DNA of 55,466 nucleotides from Clostridia bacterium (GTDB lineage: Bacteria; Bacillota; Clostridia; UMGS1883), in the NCBI GenBank assembly GCA_017411435.1, contig JAFQQD010000063.1, positions 1 through 55,466 on the forward strand, read 5' to 3'. Below, piece after piece: positions 43,209 through 51,810 of the stretch. The first letter of the stretch is position 1. Each line of letters starts with the position of its first letter. The position numbers and the translations under genes are program-made. The notes beneath the pieces are model-generated. The model saw only the letters and a program-made list of their open reading frames with translations. It made no database searches and had not been told where the DNA came from.

Positions 43209-44579
43209 ATGAAAAAGGCAAAACTTACAAAAGATTTTACAAACGGAAGCATTGCTAAACAGCTATTTTTTCTTATGATACCCTTCATGCTGTCAAATGC
43301 ATTGCAGGTTTTGTATTCAACAATAGATATGATTATTGTCGGCGAATATGTAGGTACCGCAGGACTTTCTGCCGTTTCACAGTCAAGTTCAATACTTAAC
43401 TTTGCCACAATGGTTTGTCTTGGCTTTTCAAATGGCGGGCAGGTACTTATTGCGCAGGCAATAGGTGCAGGCAAGAAAAAGGAGACTAACAGTATTATCG
43501 GAACTCTTTTTACAGTAATTCTTTCAATGGGACTTGTTTTTTCGGTTATAATTCTCCTCGCAAAGAACCTTGTAATAAAAGTGATGAACATACCGCCAGA
43601 ATCAGTTGCCATGTCTGATGATTATCTTGTCATCTGTGGACTGGGTATGATATTTACTGCGGGATATAATATGGTATCCGCAATTTTAAGAGGAATGGGA
43701 GATTCGAAAAGACCCCTCCTTTTCATAGCTATTGCATCAGTTGTAAATCTTGTGCTTGATATTATCTTTACAGGATTCTGGGGATGGGGCGTTGCAGGTG
43801 CTGCGTGGGCAACAATTATCGGACAGGCGGCATCGTTCCTTTTCTCTATTTATTATCTTTACAAAAATAAAGAAGAGTTCGGCTTTGATTTCAAGCCTGT
43901 AAGTTTCAGGCCTGTTCTTAAATATGTCAGAATGATTCTGAATCTCGGCACACCAATGGCAATTCAGTCAGGGTTCATTAATATTTCAATGCTGTATGTA
44001 AATTCAATGATAAACTCGCTTGGCGTTGTAGAATCTGCAACATTTGGCGTTGGCGTCAGGATTGATGATATCATGAACAAAATCTCGATGGGTATTCAGT
44101 ACGCGGCACTTCCGATGATCAGCCAGAATGTTGCTGCGAAGTGGTCCAAACGCGCCCAAAAGGTTGTGTACTGGGCATGGATTTACTCCACAACTTTTAC
44201 TGTGATTTTCCTTTCAATGTATTTGTGCTTCGGCAAGGAACTCTTTATGATGTTTTCTGATGATGCGAGCGTGCACGCTCTTTCTGTTACCTTTATCAAG
44301 GCGATTGTGTGGATGTTTATTCCGTTTGCTATAATGCGCGGAACAGGTGCTTTCATACAGGGAATAGGTAATGTAAAATTCGGTATGGTGCTTTCCATTC
44401 TGGACGGTGTAGCACTCAGAATAGGCCTCAGCTGGCTTTTCGGTATTTATTTTGGCTTTGGGTTCTACGGCTTTGTGCTTGGTTATGCGCTTGCACCGTA
44501 CGGCTACGCAATCCCTTCGCTTATTTACTTCTTAAGCGGAATATGGAAAAAACGCAGAACACTTGCTGATGATATTTAG
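43209..44579 (+). CDS. MATE family exporter
   Basis: 456 residues from ATG 43209; an ATG at 43197 is only 2 nt behind the AAGGA site, so the second is more likely. Twelve membrane segments in two related halves. The start has the family pattern GSIAKQLFFLMIPFMLSNAL, then YSTIDMIIVGEYVGTAGLSA and GQVLIAQAIGAGKKKE; the second half repeats GTPMAIQSGFINISMLYVNS and QNVAAKWSKRAQK. It exports drugs or metabolites by Na+ or H+ antiport; the substrate is not known. It is followed by the ClC gene 33 bp later. Confidence 0.93.
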   Translation: MKKAKLTKDFTNGSIAKQLFFLMIPFMLSNALQVLYSTIDMIIVGEYVGTAGLSAVSQSSSILNFATMVCLGFSNGGQVLIAQAIGAGKKKETNSIIGTLFTVILSMGLVFSVIILLAKNLVIKVMNIPPESVAMSDDYLVICGLGMIFTAGYNMVSAILRGMGDSKRPLLFIAIASVVNLVLDIIFTGFWGWGVAGAAWATIIGQAASFLFSIYYLYKNKEEFGFDFKPVSFRPVLKYVRMILNLGTPMAIQSGFINISMLYVNSMINSLGVVESATFGVGVRIDDIMNKISMGIQYAALPMISQNVAAKWSKRAQKVVYWAWIYSTTFTVIFLSMYLCFGKELFMMFSDDASVHALSVTFIKAIVWMFIPFAIMRGTGAFIQGIGNVKFGMVLSILDGVALRIGLSWLFGIYFGFGFYGFVLGYALAPYGYAIPSLIYFLSGIWKKRRTLADDI

Positions 44580-44612
44580 GTTTATTATATTAGCTTGATG
44601 AGGATAATGAAA

Positions 44613-45857
44613 ATGAATACAACAAAAGAAATTTATAAAAAATCTTTTCAATATATCAAAACATTTCTGAAATGGATTTTTATTGCAACTGTCGTGGGGA
44701 TAATCGGGGGAATAGTGGGGAGTGTTTTTCACAAATGTCTTGACTATGTGACTGATTTACGCATGAATAATTCATATATAACATATTTTATGCCTCTTGG
44801 AGTGTTAGTTATAGTTGCAATGTACAACACCTTTTGCAATAAAGGAACACTTGATACAAATCTTATTATAACATCTGTAAGAAAAGAAGAGGAAATCCCC
44901 TTTATAATAGTTCCGTTTATATTCTTAGGAACAGTTATAACTCAGCTTTTCGGTGGTTCTGCCGGAAGAGAAGGCGCAGCGCTCCAACTAGGTGGAGGAA
45001 TAGGATATAATCTTGGGAAAATTTTCAAATTAAACAAAAATGATATCCATATCATAACAATGGCAGGAATGAGCAGCGTTTTTTCAGCACTCTTCGGGAC
45101 ACCGGTTACGGCGGCAATTTTTTCGCTTGAGGTAATAAGTGTAGGTGCATTTAACTTTACAGGGTTATTGCCGTGTCTTCTTGCATCGGTAACGGCATAC
45201 TGCATTTCAACACTGTTTGGAATTTCCGGAGAATCTGTGGCTATAAAAATTGAACCGATATCTACTGTAATGATTCTAAAAGTGATTTTACTTGCAATCT
45301 GCTGTGCGCTTATAAGTATACTCTTCTGCGTAACTATCAAAAAGTGGGGATGTTTTATGAAGAGATACTTCAAAAATCCTTACTTACGCGGAATTGTTGG
45401 TGCATCACTCGTTGTTCTTTTGACAGTAGCGTCAGGAACTTTTGATTATAACGGCGCAGGTATGAACATCGTTGAGAGGGCGCTTTCAGGCGAGACAGGA
45501 GCCTATGATTTTATTATGAAAATCATATTTACGGCAATCACGATAGCAGCGGGATTCAAAGGCGGAGAGATTGTTCCTGCTTTCTTTGTAGGAGCGACCT
45601 TTGGCTGTGTAATTGGCCCGATTCTGGGGATAGGCAGCGGATTTGCAGCAGCGATTGGTATGGTAGCCGTTTTCTGCGGAGTTGTAAATTGTCCCATCTC
45701 TTCAATTATTCTGTCAGTTGAAATGTTTGGAGCTGATGGCTTGGCTTTATTTGGAATTGCCTGCGCTGTAAGTTATATCCTATCCGGTCACTCAGGACTT
45801 TATAAAAGTCAGAATATTTTATATTCGAAAATTACAGCAGATATTGTGAATGATTAA
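44613..45857 (+). CDS. ClC family anion channel/antiporter (possibly fluoride type)
   Basis: 414 residues from ATG 44613 (GAGG 9 nt upstream; TTG 44595 and ATGs at 44598 and 44607 are less well placed). About ten to twelve membrane segments. The anion-site motif is GGSAGREGAALQLGGGIG, with the gating Glu of GREG. The second is GFKGGEIVPAFFVGATFG. GREG followed by a non-Pro residue and the KGGE-x-x-P form are closer to the fluoride-exporting CLC-F group than to chloride types such as EriC (GREGP, GGIFAP), but this is by eye. I found no fluoride riboswitch upstream. Confidence 0.85.
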   Translation: MNTTKEIYKKSFQYIKTFLKWIFIATVVGIIGGIVGSVFHKCLDYVTDLRMNNSYITYFMPLGVLVIVAMYNTFCNKGTLDTNLIITSVRKEEEIPFIIVPFIFLGTVITQLFGGSAGREGAALQLGGGIGYNLGKIFKLNKNDIHIITMAGMSSVFSALFGTPVTAAIFSLEVISVGAFNFTGLLPCLLASVTAYCISTLFGISGESVAIKIEPISTVMILKVILLAICCALISILFCVTIKKWGCFMKRYFKNPYLRGIVGASLVVLLTVASGTFDYNGAGMNIVERALSGETGAYDFIMKIIFTAITIAAGFKGGEIVPAFFVGATFGCVIGPILGIGSGFAAAIGMVAVFCGVVNCPISSIILSVEMFGADGLALFGIACAVSYILSGHSGLYKSQNILYSKITADIVND

Positions 45858-45890
45858 AAACGACAAAACATGTAAAATGGAGGGAAATAT

Positions 45891-47552
45891 ATGGCGTGGT
45901 ATGACGAGGCGATATTTTATCACATATATCCGCTCGGAATGACAGGCGCACCAAAGATAAATACTTACGGACAGCCACAGCACAGATTAAACACCTTGCT
46001 GCCTTTTATTTCTCAAATAAAAAAACTTGGCTGCAATGCACTCTACATTGGACCTCTTTTGGAATCCGTGGGGCACGGTTATGAAACAACTGATTACAAA
46101 AAATTAGACACCAGACTTGGTACAAACGAAGACCTGACAGAATTTGTATCCCGGTGTCACAAGGAGGGCATACGAGTAGTTTTAGACGGCGTATTCAACC
46201 ATACAGGACGGGATTTCTTTGCTTTTCAGGATATTAAAAAAAACAGAGAATTGTCAAGCTACAAGGATTGGTACTGTAATGTAAATTTTTACGGAAATAA
46301 CGAGTATAACGATGGCTTTTCTTATGATAACTGGGGCGGATACGATTTGCTGGTTAAGTTAAATCAGCATAATCCGCAGGTCAGAGAGTACATTTCCGAT
46401 GTAATCCGTTTTTGGGTAAAGGAATTCGATATTGACGGAATCCGTCTTGATGCTGCCGATGTTTTGGATTTTAGTTATATGCAGATGCTTCGTCAGGTAG
46501 CAAATGAGGTAAAACCTGATTTCTGGCTTATGGGCGAAGTTATACATGGGGACTATATCCGCTGGGTAAATGAAGATACACTGCACTGTGTTACAAACTA
46601 TCACTTGCATAAGGCGCTGTATTCAGGTCATAACGACCATAACTACTTCGAAATTGCCCATACGGTGAAGCGCCTGTATGAAATGGGAGGAAATAAACCT
46701 GACGGACTTAAATTATACAATTTTGCGGATAATCACGATGTTGAACGAATTTATACAAAACTGAGTGACAAAAGACATTTTACCCCACTTCACATTCTTC
46801 TGTATACTCTGCCCGGTGTAGCATCTCTTTACTATGGTTCAGAATTTGGAATTGAAGGAAAAAAAGAATATGGGTCTGACGATTCTTTAAGACCTGCTAT
46901 TTCATATGAAGAATACATCAAAGCTACTGATAACAATGACCTGACAAATCTGATTTCAAGACTTGGGAAAATACGAACAGAAGAAAAAGCGCTGTCATAT
47001 GGAGGCTACAAGGAACTGTTTTTAACAAACTGCCAGTATGCATTTTCAAGAGAATATAATGGAAAGGTCGTAATTGTAACTGTAAATAACAGTGACAGCG
47101 ATTTTACAATAAGCCTTCCATCTCAGAATACAAAAACATATGTAGGCGGAATTTACGGCACGGAAGCACCTGTAACAGATGGTCATATATCTGTGAATAT
47201 AAAGGCAAATTCCGGAGAAATCTGGTTGCCATTGTGTCAAAAAGAAGAAAGGTCAGCACCGATTGAAACTGATGCTGAAGAAAAGAAAAATCAAAGATTT
47301 GAAGCTTTGGCTGAGGGGTTAAAGGTGGAAAATCATCCTGATGCAAATTGGGAAAGCATATTGGAAAAATTAGAAACTAACGAGGAAAAAAGCACAGGTA
47401 AAACCTTTGAAGAAATGACTGTTGAGGAACTTCAGGAGGCAATACTGGAGAAAATGAAACAAAATGGCCCTGTTACAGAGCAAATGAAAAAAGATGTTAT
47501 GGAAAATGTCTATCACAATTCTTTAGTAACATGGGTTAAGAGTTTTATCTGA
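45891..47552 (+). CDS. GH13 alpha-amylase-family glycoside hydrolase
   Basis: 553 residues, cytoplasmic (no signal peptide). The four family regions are intact: DGVFNHTG (99-106), GIRLDAADV with nucleophile Asp187, GEVIHG with acid/base Glu216, and NFADNHDV with Asp283. A beta-sandwich domain ends at about residue 450. The last 100 residues (EKKNQRFEALAEGLKVENHP, then MTVEELQEAILEKMKQNGPV) are a charged helical extension not usual in the family. It probably cuts maltodextrins inside the cell. AGGGAAATAT precedes the ATG; a GNAT gene follows after 28 bp. Confidence 0.93.
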   Translation: MAWYDEAIFYHIYPLGMTGAPKINTYGQPQHRLNTLLPFISQIKKLGCNALYIGPLLESVGHGYETTDYKKLDTRLGTNEDLTEFVSRCHKEGIRVVLDGVFNHTGRDFFAFQDIKKNRELSSYKDWYCNVNFYGNNEYNDGFSYDNWGGYDLLVKLNQHNPQVREYISDVIRFWVKEFDIDGIRLDAADVLDFSYMQMLRQVANEVKPDFWLMGEVIHGDYIRWVNEDTLHCVTNYHLHKALYSGHNDHNYFEIAHTVKRLYEMGGNKPDGLKLYNFADNHDVERIYTKLSDKRHFTPLHILLYTLPGVASLYYGSEFGIEGKKEYGSDDSLRPAISYEEYIKATDNNDLTNLISRLGKIRTEEKALSYGGYKELFLTNCQYAFSREYNGKVVIVTVNNSDSDFTISLPSQNTKTYVGGIYGTEAPVTDGHISVNIKANSGEIWLPLCQKEERSAPIETDAEEKKNQRFEALAEGLKVENHPDANWESILEKLETNEEKSTGKTFEEMTVEELQEAILEKMKQNGPVTEQMKKDVMENVYHNSLVTWVKSFI

Positions 47553-47580
47553 CTAAAGAAAACATGGAGATGAAATAAAT

Positions 47581-48018
47581 ATGAAAACTACCATAAGAAA
47601 TATGACAAAGGAAGATAAGCCCGAAGTTTTTGAGATGATGAGAACATTTTACACTTCTCCGGCGGTATATACTGATGGCTCAGATGAAATTTATTCTGAC
47701 GATATAGACAACTGCATTAATGCTAATCCATATCTGGAAGGATATATCTTCGAAAATTCAAATGAGATACAAGGCTATGCAATGATTGCGAAAAGTTTTT
47801 CAACCGAATTTGGAAAACAGTGTATCTGGATTGAGGATTTGTATATAAAAGAAGAGTATCGTGGACTTGGAATCGGGAAAATGTTTTTTGATTTTATAAC
47901 AAAAAAGTACACTGATTGCATTTTCCGACTGGAAGTAGAAGAAGAAAATGAGCGGGCAGTTAAGCTCTATAAAAAATGCGGATTTACTGTATTGCCATAT
48001 ATGGAGATGAAAAAATGA
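47581..48018 (+). CDS. GNAT family N-acetyltransferase
   Basis: 145 residues, the size of a single GNAT domain. The acetyl-CoA loop is YIKEEYRGLGIGKMFFDFI (R/Q-x-x-G-x-G/A form), and the conserved end is RAVKLYKKCGFTVLPYMEM. TMIKNMTKEDKPEVFEMM-like N-terminus (TIRNMTKEDKPEVFEMMRTF). The substrate cannot be told. GGAGATGAAATAA is the ribosome site. It is inside a run of closely spaced plus-strand genes. Confidence 0.92.
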   Translation: MKTTIRNMTKEDKPEVFEMMRTFYTSPAVYTDGSDEIYSDDIDNCINANPYLEGYIFENSNEIQGYAMIAKSFSTEFGKQCIWIEDLYIKEEYRGLGIGKMFFDFITKKYTDCIFRLEVEEENERAVKLYKKCGFTVLPYMEMKK

Positions 48019-48033
48019 AGGAGGAGCTAATGT

Positions 48034-48918
48034 ATGAAAAAAATAGATGTTCATGCACATTCTACAATGTGGGGCGATAACCTTCCGACTTTTGGCACTC
48101 CTTTGATTTCTCCCGAAAAGCTAAAGGAAAGATATAATGAGCTTAATATTGAAAAAGGCTTCATTTTGCCCCTTTTAAGTCCTGAATCGCGGAATTTTGT
48201 GCAGTCTAACGAGGAAATTGAGTATATTGCAAATAATAACGCAGACACATTTTTCTGGTTTTGCAATATTGATGCGAGAATGGGCGGAAACAATAAAGAA
48301 AGTGACCTTTCCAAATTGCTCAATTACTATAAAGAAAAGGGCGCAAAGGGGGTAGGCGAAATTACCGCAAATATGTATATTGACGAGCCTTTTATGGATA
48401 ATTTATTTTATCACTGTGAAAAATGTGAAATGCCCGTGACAATACATATGTCACCTGAAAAATATGGTTGCTACGGGGTTATTGATGACCTTGGACTTGG
48501 TCGGCTTGAAAAAATGTTAAAGAAGTATCCAAAGCTGAAAATTCTCGGTCATTCTCAGTGCTTCTGGAGTGAAATCGACAGTGGAGTTACCGTGGAAAAC
48601 AGAAACGGTTATCCGAAAGGAAAGGTGGTTGAAGGCGCCGTTATACGCATTATGCGTGAGTGCCCCAACCTTTATTGCGACCTCTCGGCAGGAAGCGGTT
48701 ATAATGCACTCTCTCGTGATGAGGATTTCGCCTATAAATTTATCGAGGAATTTGGTGAAAGACTACTTTTCGGTACCGATTTTTATATGCCTGCGCAGAA
48801 TATCCTTCTTGCCGAGTGGCTTGATGCAGCTTATAAAAATAGCTGTATAACAGAAGAAAATTACAAAAAAATATGTCGCGAAAACGCAATTAAAATCTTT
48901 GATTTAAAGGGAGAATAA
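48034..48918 (+). CDS. Amidohydrolase (ACMSD-like TIM barrel)
   Basis: 294 residues. The metal motif at the start is DVHAHSTMWG (His-x-His after the first strand). Then follow KGVGEITANMYIDEP (Glu), PVTIHMSPEKYG (His), ILGHSQCFW (His) and LLFGTDFYMP (Asp), in the order seen in amidohydrolase_2 proteins related to ACMSD. Such enzymes decarboxylate or hydrolyse small aromatic or other acids; the substrate is unknown. GGAGGAG lies 7 nt before the ATG, and the DUF896 gene starts 3 bp after the stop. Confidence 0.88.
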   Translation: MKKIDVHAHSTMWGDNLPTFGTPLISPEKLKERYNELNIEKGFILPLLSPESRNFVQSNEEIEYIANNNADTFFWFCNIDARMGGNNKESDLSKLLNYYKEKGAKGVGEITANMYIDEPFMDNLFYHCEKCEMPVTIHMSPEKYGCYGVIDDLGLGRLEKMLKKYPKLKILGHSQCFWSEIDSGVTVENRNGYPKGKVVEGAVIRIMRECPNLYCDLSAGSGYNALSRDEDFAYKFIEEFGERLLFGTDFYMPAQNILLAEWLDAAYKNSCITEENYKKICRENAIKIFDLKGE

Positions 48919-48920
48919 TA

Positions 48921-49088
48921 ATGGATAAGAAAAAAATCGACCGTATAAATGAGCTTGCGCACAAGAAAAAGGCAGAAGGACTTACCGAGGCAGAACTTCA
49001 GGAGCAGGCACAGCTTCGTCAGGAATATCTTGCAAGCATCCGTGCAAATTTCAGACAGACCCTCGAAAGTATAGAATACAAAGATTAA
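48921..49088 (+). CDS. DUF896 (YnzC family) small protein
   Basis: 55 residues, short but clear: MDKKKIDRINELAHKKKAEG, TEAELQEQAQLRQEYLA and then RANFRQTLESIEYKD. The family forms a two-helix hairpin in the cytoplasm; B. subtilis YnzC is linked with the SOS operon yneA-yneB-ynzC. GGGAGAATAAT precedes the ATG. The stop TAA shares a base with an ATG at 49088, so it is read together with the following gene. Confidence 0.92.
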   Translation: MDKKKIDRINELAHKKKAEGLTEAELQEQAQLRQEYLASIRANFRQTLESIEYKD

Positions 49089-49102
49089 TGGAGAGGCAGA
49101 CT

Positions 49103-51385
49103 ATGGAAAAAGGATTTTCGCTCCTTAACGGGTACGATAATGAGAATCTTCGTTATGAACACGATTTTCCGCCATCGTTTCCCTGGAATCACGACCGCAA
49201 GGAAGACAAGCCTCGCTATATAAAAGGTGAAGACGGGTACTACTATGCCCCGACTCAGCGAGATAGCGGAAAAGCGATTCTTTCTCTTACGGGAGACCTT
49301 ATGTGTGAGCCTAAAATGTGCCGTGAAAATCAGTACGGCGACGCATATTTCTTTCATCCGTGTTTTCAGTATGTAAGAAATATTTTCAAGTCGTCCGATT
49401 TTGTTATCGGAAACCTTGAAACAACCATTACCGACCAGACACCTTATGCGGGTGAATACCATGTAATTCCCGTAGGTGACAGATTGAAATATCATTGTAA
49501 CGGCCCCGAATGTTATCTTGATGCGGTGCGCTATGCAGGTTACGATGCTTTCGTAAACGCGAACAACCACAACTGTGATTCGGGTGTATCAGGCCTTTTT
49601 GAAACTCTTCGCCGAATGGATGCGCATAATTTTATGCGTACGGGCGCATTCCTTCCCGGTGATGACCGTGTGCTTTTTGTAAAGGTCAACGGAATCAAGA
49701 TAGCAATACTTTCTTATGCAAGTCGTTATAACGACCTTGATACTCATTTTTGGACACAGGAAGGCATTGATAATGTCCTTAACTATTTCTCTCCCGAAAA
49801 AGCGCGTGCAGATGTAAAATATGCCCGCGAAAAGGGTGCGGAATTTGTTTTGGCGTATATTCACTGGGGAATTGACTATCAGCTTGAGCCGAACGAACAA
49901 CAGCTATCAGTTCTTCCCGAACTTGCCGAATCGGGTGTCGATTACATAGTGGGTAGTCACACACATTGTCTTCAGCATTTTGATACATATACCACAAAAA
50001 GCGGAAAAGTAGTTCCTCTCATTTTCTCAATGGGTAATTTTGTAACGAATGAAGTTAAGGAACTTTGCAAGCATACGGGCATCCTTCAGCTTGCTTTACA
50101 GCGTGTTGACGGAGAAATTAAGGTTAAGCAGTATTTTATGCCTGCCTATGTATTTGACAAAATGGGAAGCGGTAAATATACCGTTGTTCCCGTTGACAGT
50201 TTCTACAGCGGTGTTGACTGTCCTAAACTGCGCGATGTTCGTGAATATGTGCGTGAACGCATCAGACTTGATGTTCCCGAGCCTGCATCTTCATCAATAA
50301 CGCTTAAAGAAGTTTGCGACATAATCGGTGTTGTCGCTCCCGAAAATAGCGATTTCGCACCGATAACAAAGCTTTGTGTTCGACCGTTTGCTGTAGTGAA
50401 AGGTGCGCTCTATTTTGAAAACGGAAACGAAACAGAACAGGAAAAATTTCTTATAAAAGCATATTTTGCAGAGGCGATAATTGCCAAAGAAGAGTGGGCA
50501 GGAATAAAAACACTCATCTGTGATGAACCGATGAGTGCATACGAAAAAGTTGCAAAGCACCTTCGCGCTCGTTTTGATGCTAAAACTGTACTTGTTGCAG
50601 GTGGATATGATAAAACAGAAACTCGTGAAAAAATAGCGTATGCTCTTTCTTCAAAATATGCAGTTCTTACCCAAAAGGATGAATATCATATCGATTCCTC
50701 CGTTTGGCAGAATCTTCATCCTTATCATGAATATTGCGTAATGGAAATCCGTCCCGACGAACCTACCGAAGTTTTAAGTCGTGTTATAAATCCTGAAATT
50801 ACAGTTTTCACAGGTGCGGTTTCAGTAAATCAGGAAGAAAACGATTCCTATGTTAAATTAATCGCACAGGGAATGAAAAGTGATGCGACACTCTTTTACA
50901 ACGCAGACGATGAAATGCTCACTTCTTCAGTAGAAAAACTTGATGTTAAGAAAGCTCCCTTTACATATGAAGAGTTTGCCGAAGAAACAGGAATAAGCGT
51001 GGATTCATTTAATGGCTATATAAATGAAAATTATAATAAAAATGAAACCGAAATCGACGGATTCAACCTTATCTTTGATACTCGCGCAAAATTAGGCAAG
51101 GATGTTGAAACTGCTATTGACAAGGCTGCCGAAAAGGGCGAATTTATTGCAGTAATCGGCACAACCGATATTGATAACGCCGACCTTACCGAGCATGCAC
51201 TAAAAAAAGGAGCAAAACTTATCATAAACGCCGAAAAAGACGAGCGAGAAAAGGAAATAATGCTTCTTGCCAATATGAAAGCAGGGGATACCATTGTTAT
51301 CTGTGGCGGCAGAAAGCACGAACTCGGCATTCTTGTACGCAGAATGTTCGGTATAACAGACCACTATATTAAGAACGGAAGATAA
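49103..51385 (+). CDS. CapA-like metallophosphatase fused to a degenerate Mur-ligase-like part
   Basis: 760 residues from ATG 49103 (GGAGAGG 6 nt upstream; ATG 49088 overlaps the previous stop and has no site). Residues about 50-385 are a CapA/PgsA domain: LSLTGDLMC, VIGNLETTI, NANNHNCDSG, LAYIHWGIDY, IVGSHTHCLQ, FSMGNFVTNE. CapA proteins take part in poly-gamma-glutamate capsules. Residues about 415-755 resemble a Mur ligase: VRPFAVVKGALYFENGN is like the MurF N-domain, VLVAGGYDKTETREKIAYAL sits where the ATP loop should be but has Asp for the last Gly, and IVICGGRKHELG fits a C-domain end. There is no signal peptide. Activity of the second part is doubtful. Confidence 0.8.
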   Translation: MEKGFSLLNGYDNENLRYEHDFPPSFPWNHDRKEDKPRYIKGEDGYYYAPTQRDSGKAILSLTGDLMCEPKMCRENQYGDAYFFHPCFQYVRNIFKSSDFVIGNLETTITDQTPYAGEYHVIPVGDRLKYHCNGPECYLDAVRYAGYDAFVNANNHNCDSGVSGLFETLRRMDAHNFMRTGAFLPGDDRVLFVKVNGIKIAILSYASRYNDLDTHFWTQEGIDNVLNYFSPEKARADVKYAREKGAEFVLAYIHWGIDYQLEPNEQQLSVLPELAESGVDYIVGSHTHCLQHFDTYTTKSGKVVPLIFSMGNFVTNEVKELCKHTGILQLALQRVDGEIKVKQYFMPAYVFDKMGSGKYTVVPVDSFYSGVDCPKLRDVREYVRERIRLDVPEPASSSITLKEVCDIIGVVAPENSDFAPITKLCVRPFAVVKGALYFENGNETEQEKFLIKAYFAEAIIAKEEWAGIKTLICDEPMSAYEKVAKHLRARFDAKTVLVAGGYDKTETREKIAYALSSKYAVLTQKDEYHIDSSVWQNLHPYHEYCVMEIRPDEPTEVLSRVINPEITVFTGAVSVNQEENDSYVKLIAQGMKSDATLFYNADDEMLTSSVEKLDVKKAPFTYEEFAEETGISVDSFNGYINENYNKNETEIDGFNLIFDTRAKLGKDVETAIDKAAEKGEFIAVIGTTDIDNADLTEHALKKGAKLIINAEKDEREKEIMLLANMKAGDTIVICGGRKHELGILVRRMFGITDHYIKNGR

Positions 51386-51390
51386 ATGAT

Positions 51391-51418
51391 AAATGGCGAG
51401 GTGAAAACCTCGCCATTT
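51391..51418 (+). terminator. Terminator after the CapA fusion gene
   Basis: aaatggcgaggt and acctcgccattt form a perfect 12-bp stem with loop gaaa and a short T run. Confidence 0.85.
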
Positions 51419-51546
51419 TATTGCAGAAAATTTATTCCCATTACTAAAAAATAATGTGTAATGGCTAAAATGTTAAAATCTCGCAACGGAATTAAATTGA
51501 CCTATACCATTTAGGGCAAAAGTTGGCTGTGTGACCGATTTTGACA

Positions 51547-51734
51547 TTTATAAATAAAGTTAAATATTTTATAAATCTATTTCAAACTTTTATAAAAAGT
51601 GCGGAAAGTTTTATAAAACATCGGTACAGTTTTATAAAAGGCTGTACCTTTTTTATAAAACCGATTATAAACAATCCGAATTATTTTATAAAATAACTTT
51701 ACATTTTTATAAAACATAACAATCCTTTTATAAA
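51547..51734. repeat. Array of ten TTTATAAA boxes on an exact 21-bp period
   Basis: TTTATAAA begins at 51547, 51568, 51589, 51610, 51631 and 51652, each exactly 21 bp after the last. A one-base variant (ATTATAAA) begins at 51664, and from there the 21-bp step goes on at 51685, 51706 and 51727. The 13-bp spacers differ from each other. Most boxes extend to TTTTATAAAA. Spacers four and five hold ggtacag and ctgtacc as an inverted pair around the fifth box. The array ends 20 bp before the -35 box of the transposase gene. It looks like a protein-binding array facing one side of the helix. Confidence 0.92.
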
Positions 51735-51753
51735 AACTGTTGAAAATGCAGAA

Positions 51754-51782
51754 TTGACAAGATTTAGCAAACTTTATATAAT
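51754..51782 (+). promoter_or_regulatory. Promoter of the transposase gene
   Basis: TTGACA (51754-51759), a 17-bp spacer and TATAAT (51777-51782), followed by AAAAGGGGGTG before the GTG at 51811. Confidence 0.8.
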
Positions 51783-51810
51783 ATAATCACCGAGAAAAGG
51801 GGGTGTAATT

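Noticed and set aside
43025-43612. Minus-strand ORF of 195 codons over the start of the MATE gene
   Set aside because: It overlaps the clear MATE coding sequence and both divergent promoters; no domain or ribosome site.
44580-44612. Fluoride riboswitch before the ClC gene
   Set aside because: The gap to the MATE gene is only 33 bp and the region before the MATE gene lacks the conserved fluoride riboswitch core.
51547-51734. CRISPR array
   Set aside because: The repeated part is only 8 bp and itself a palindrome, the spacers are 13 bp, and there are no cas genes. A binding-site array fits; CRISPR does not.
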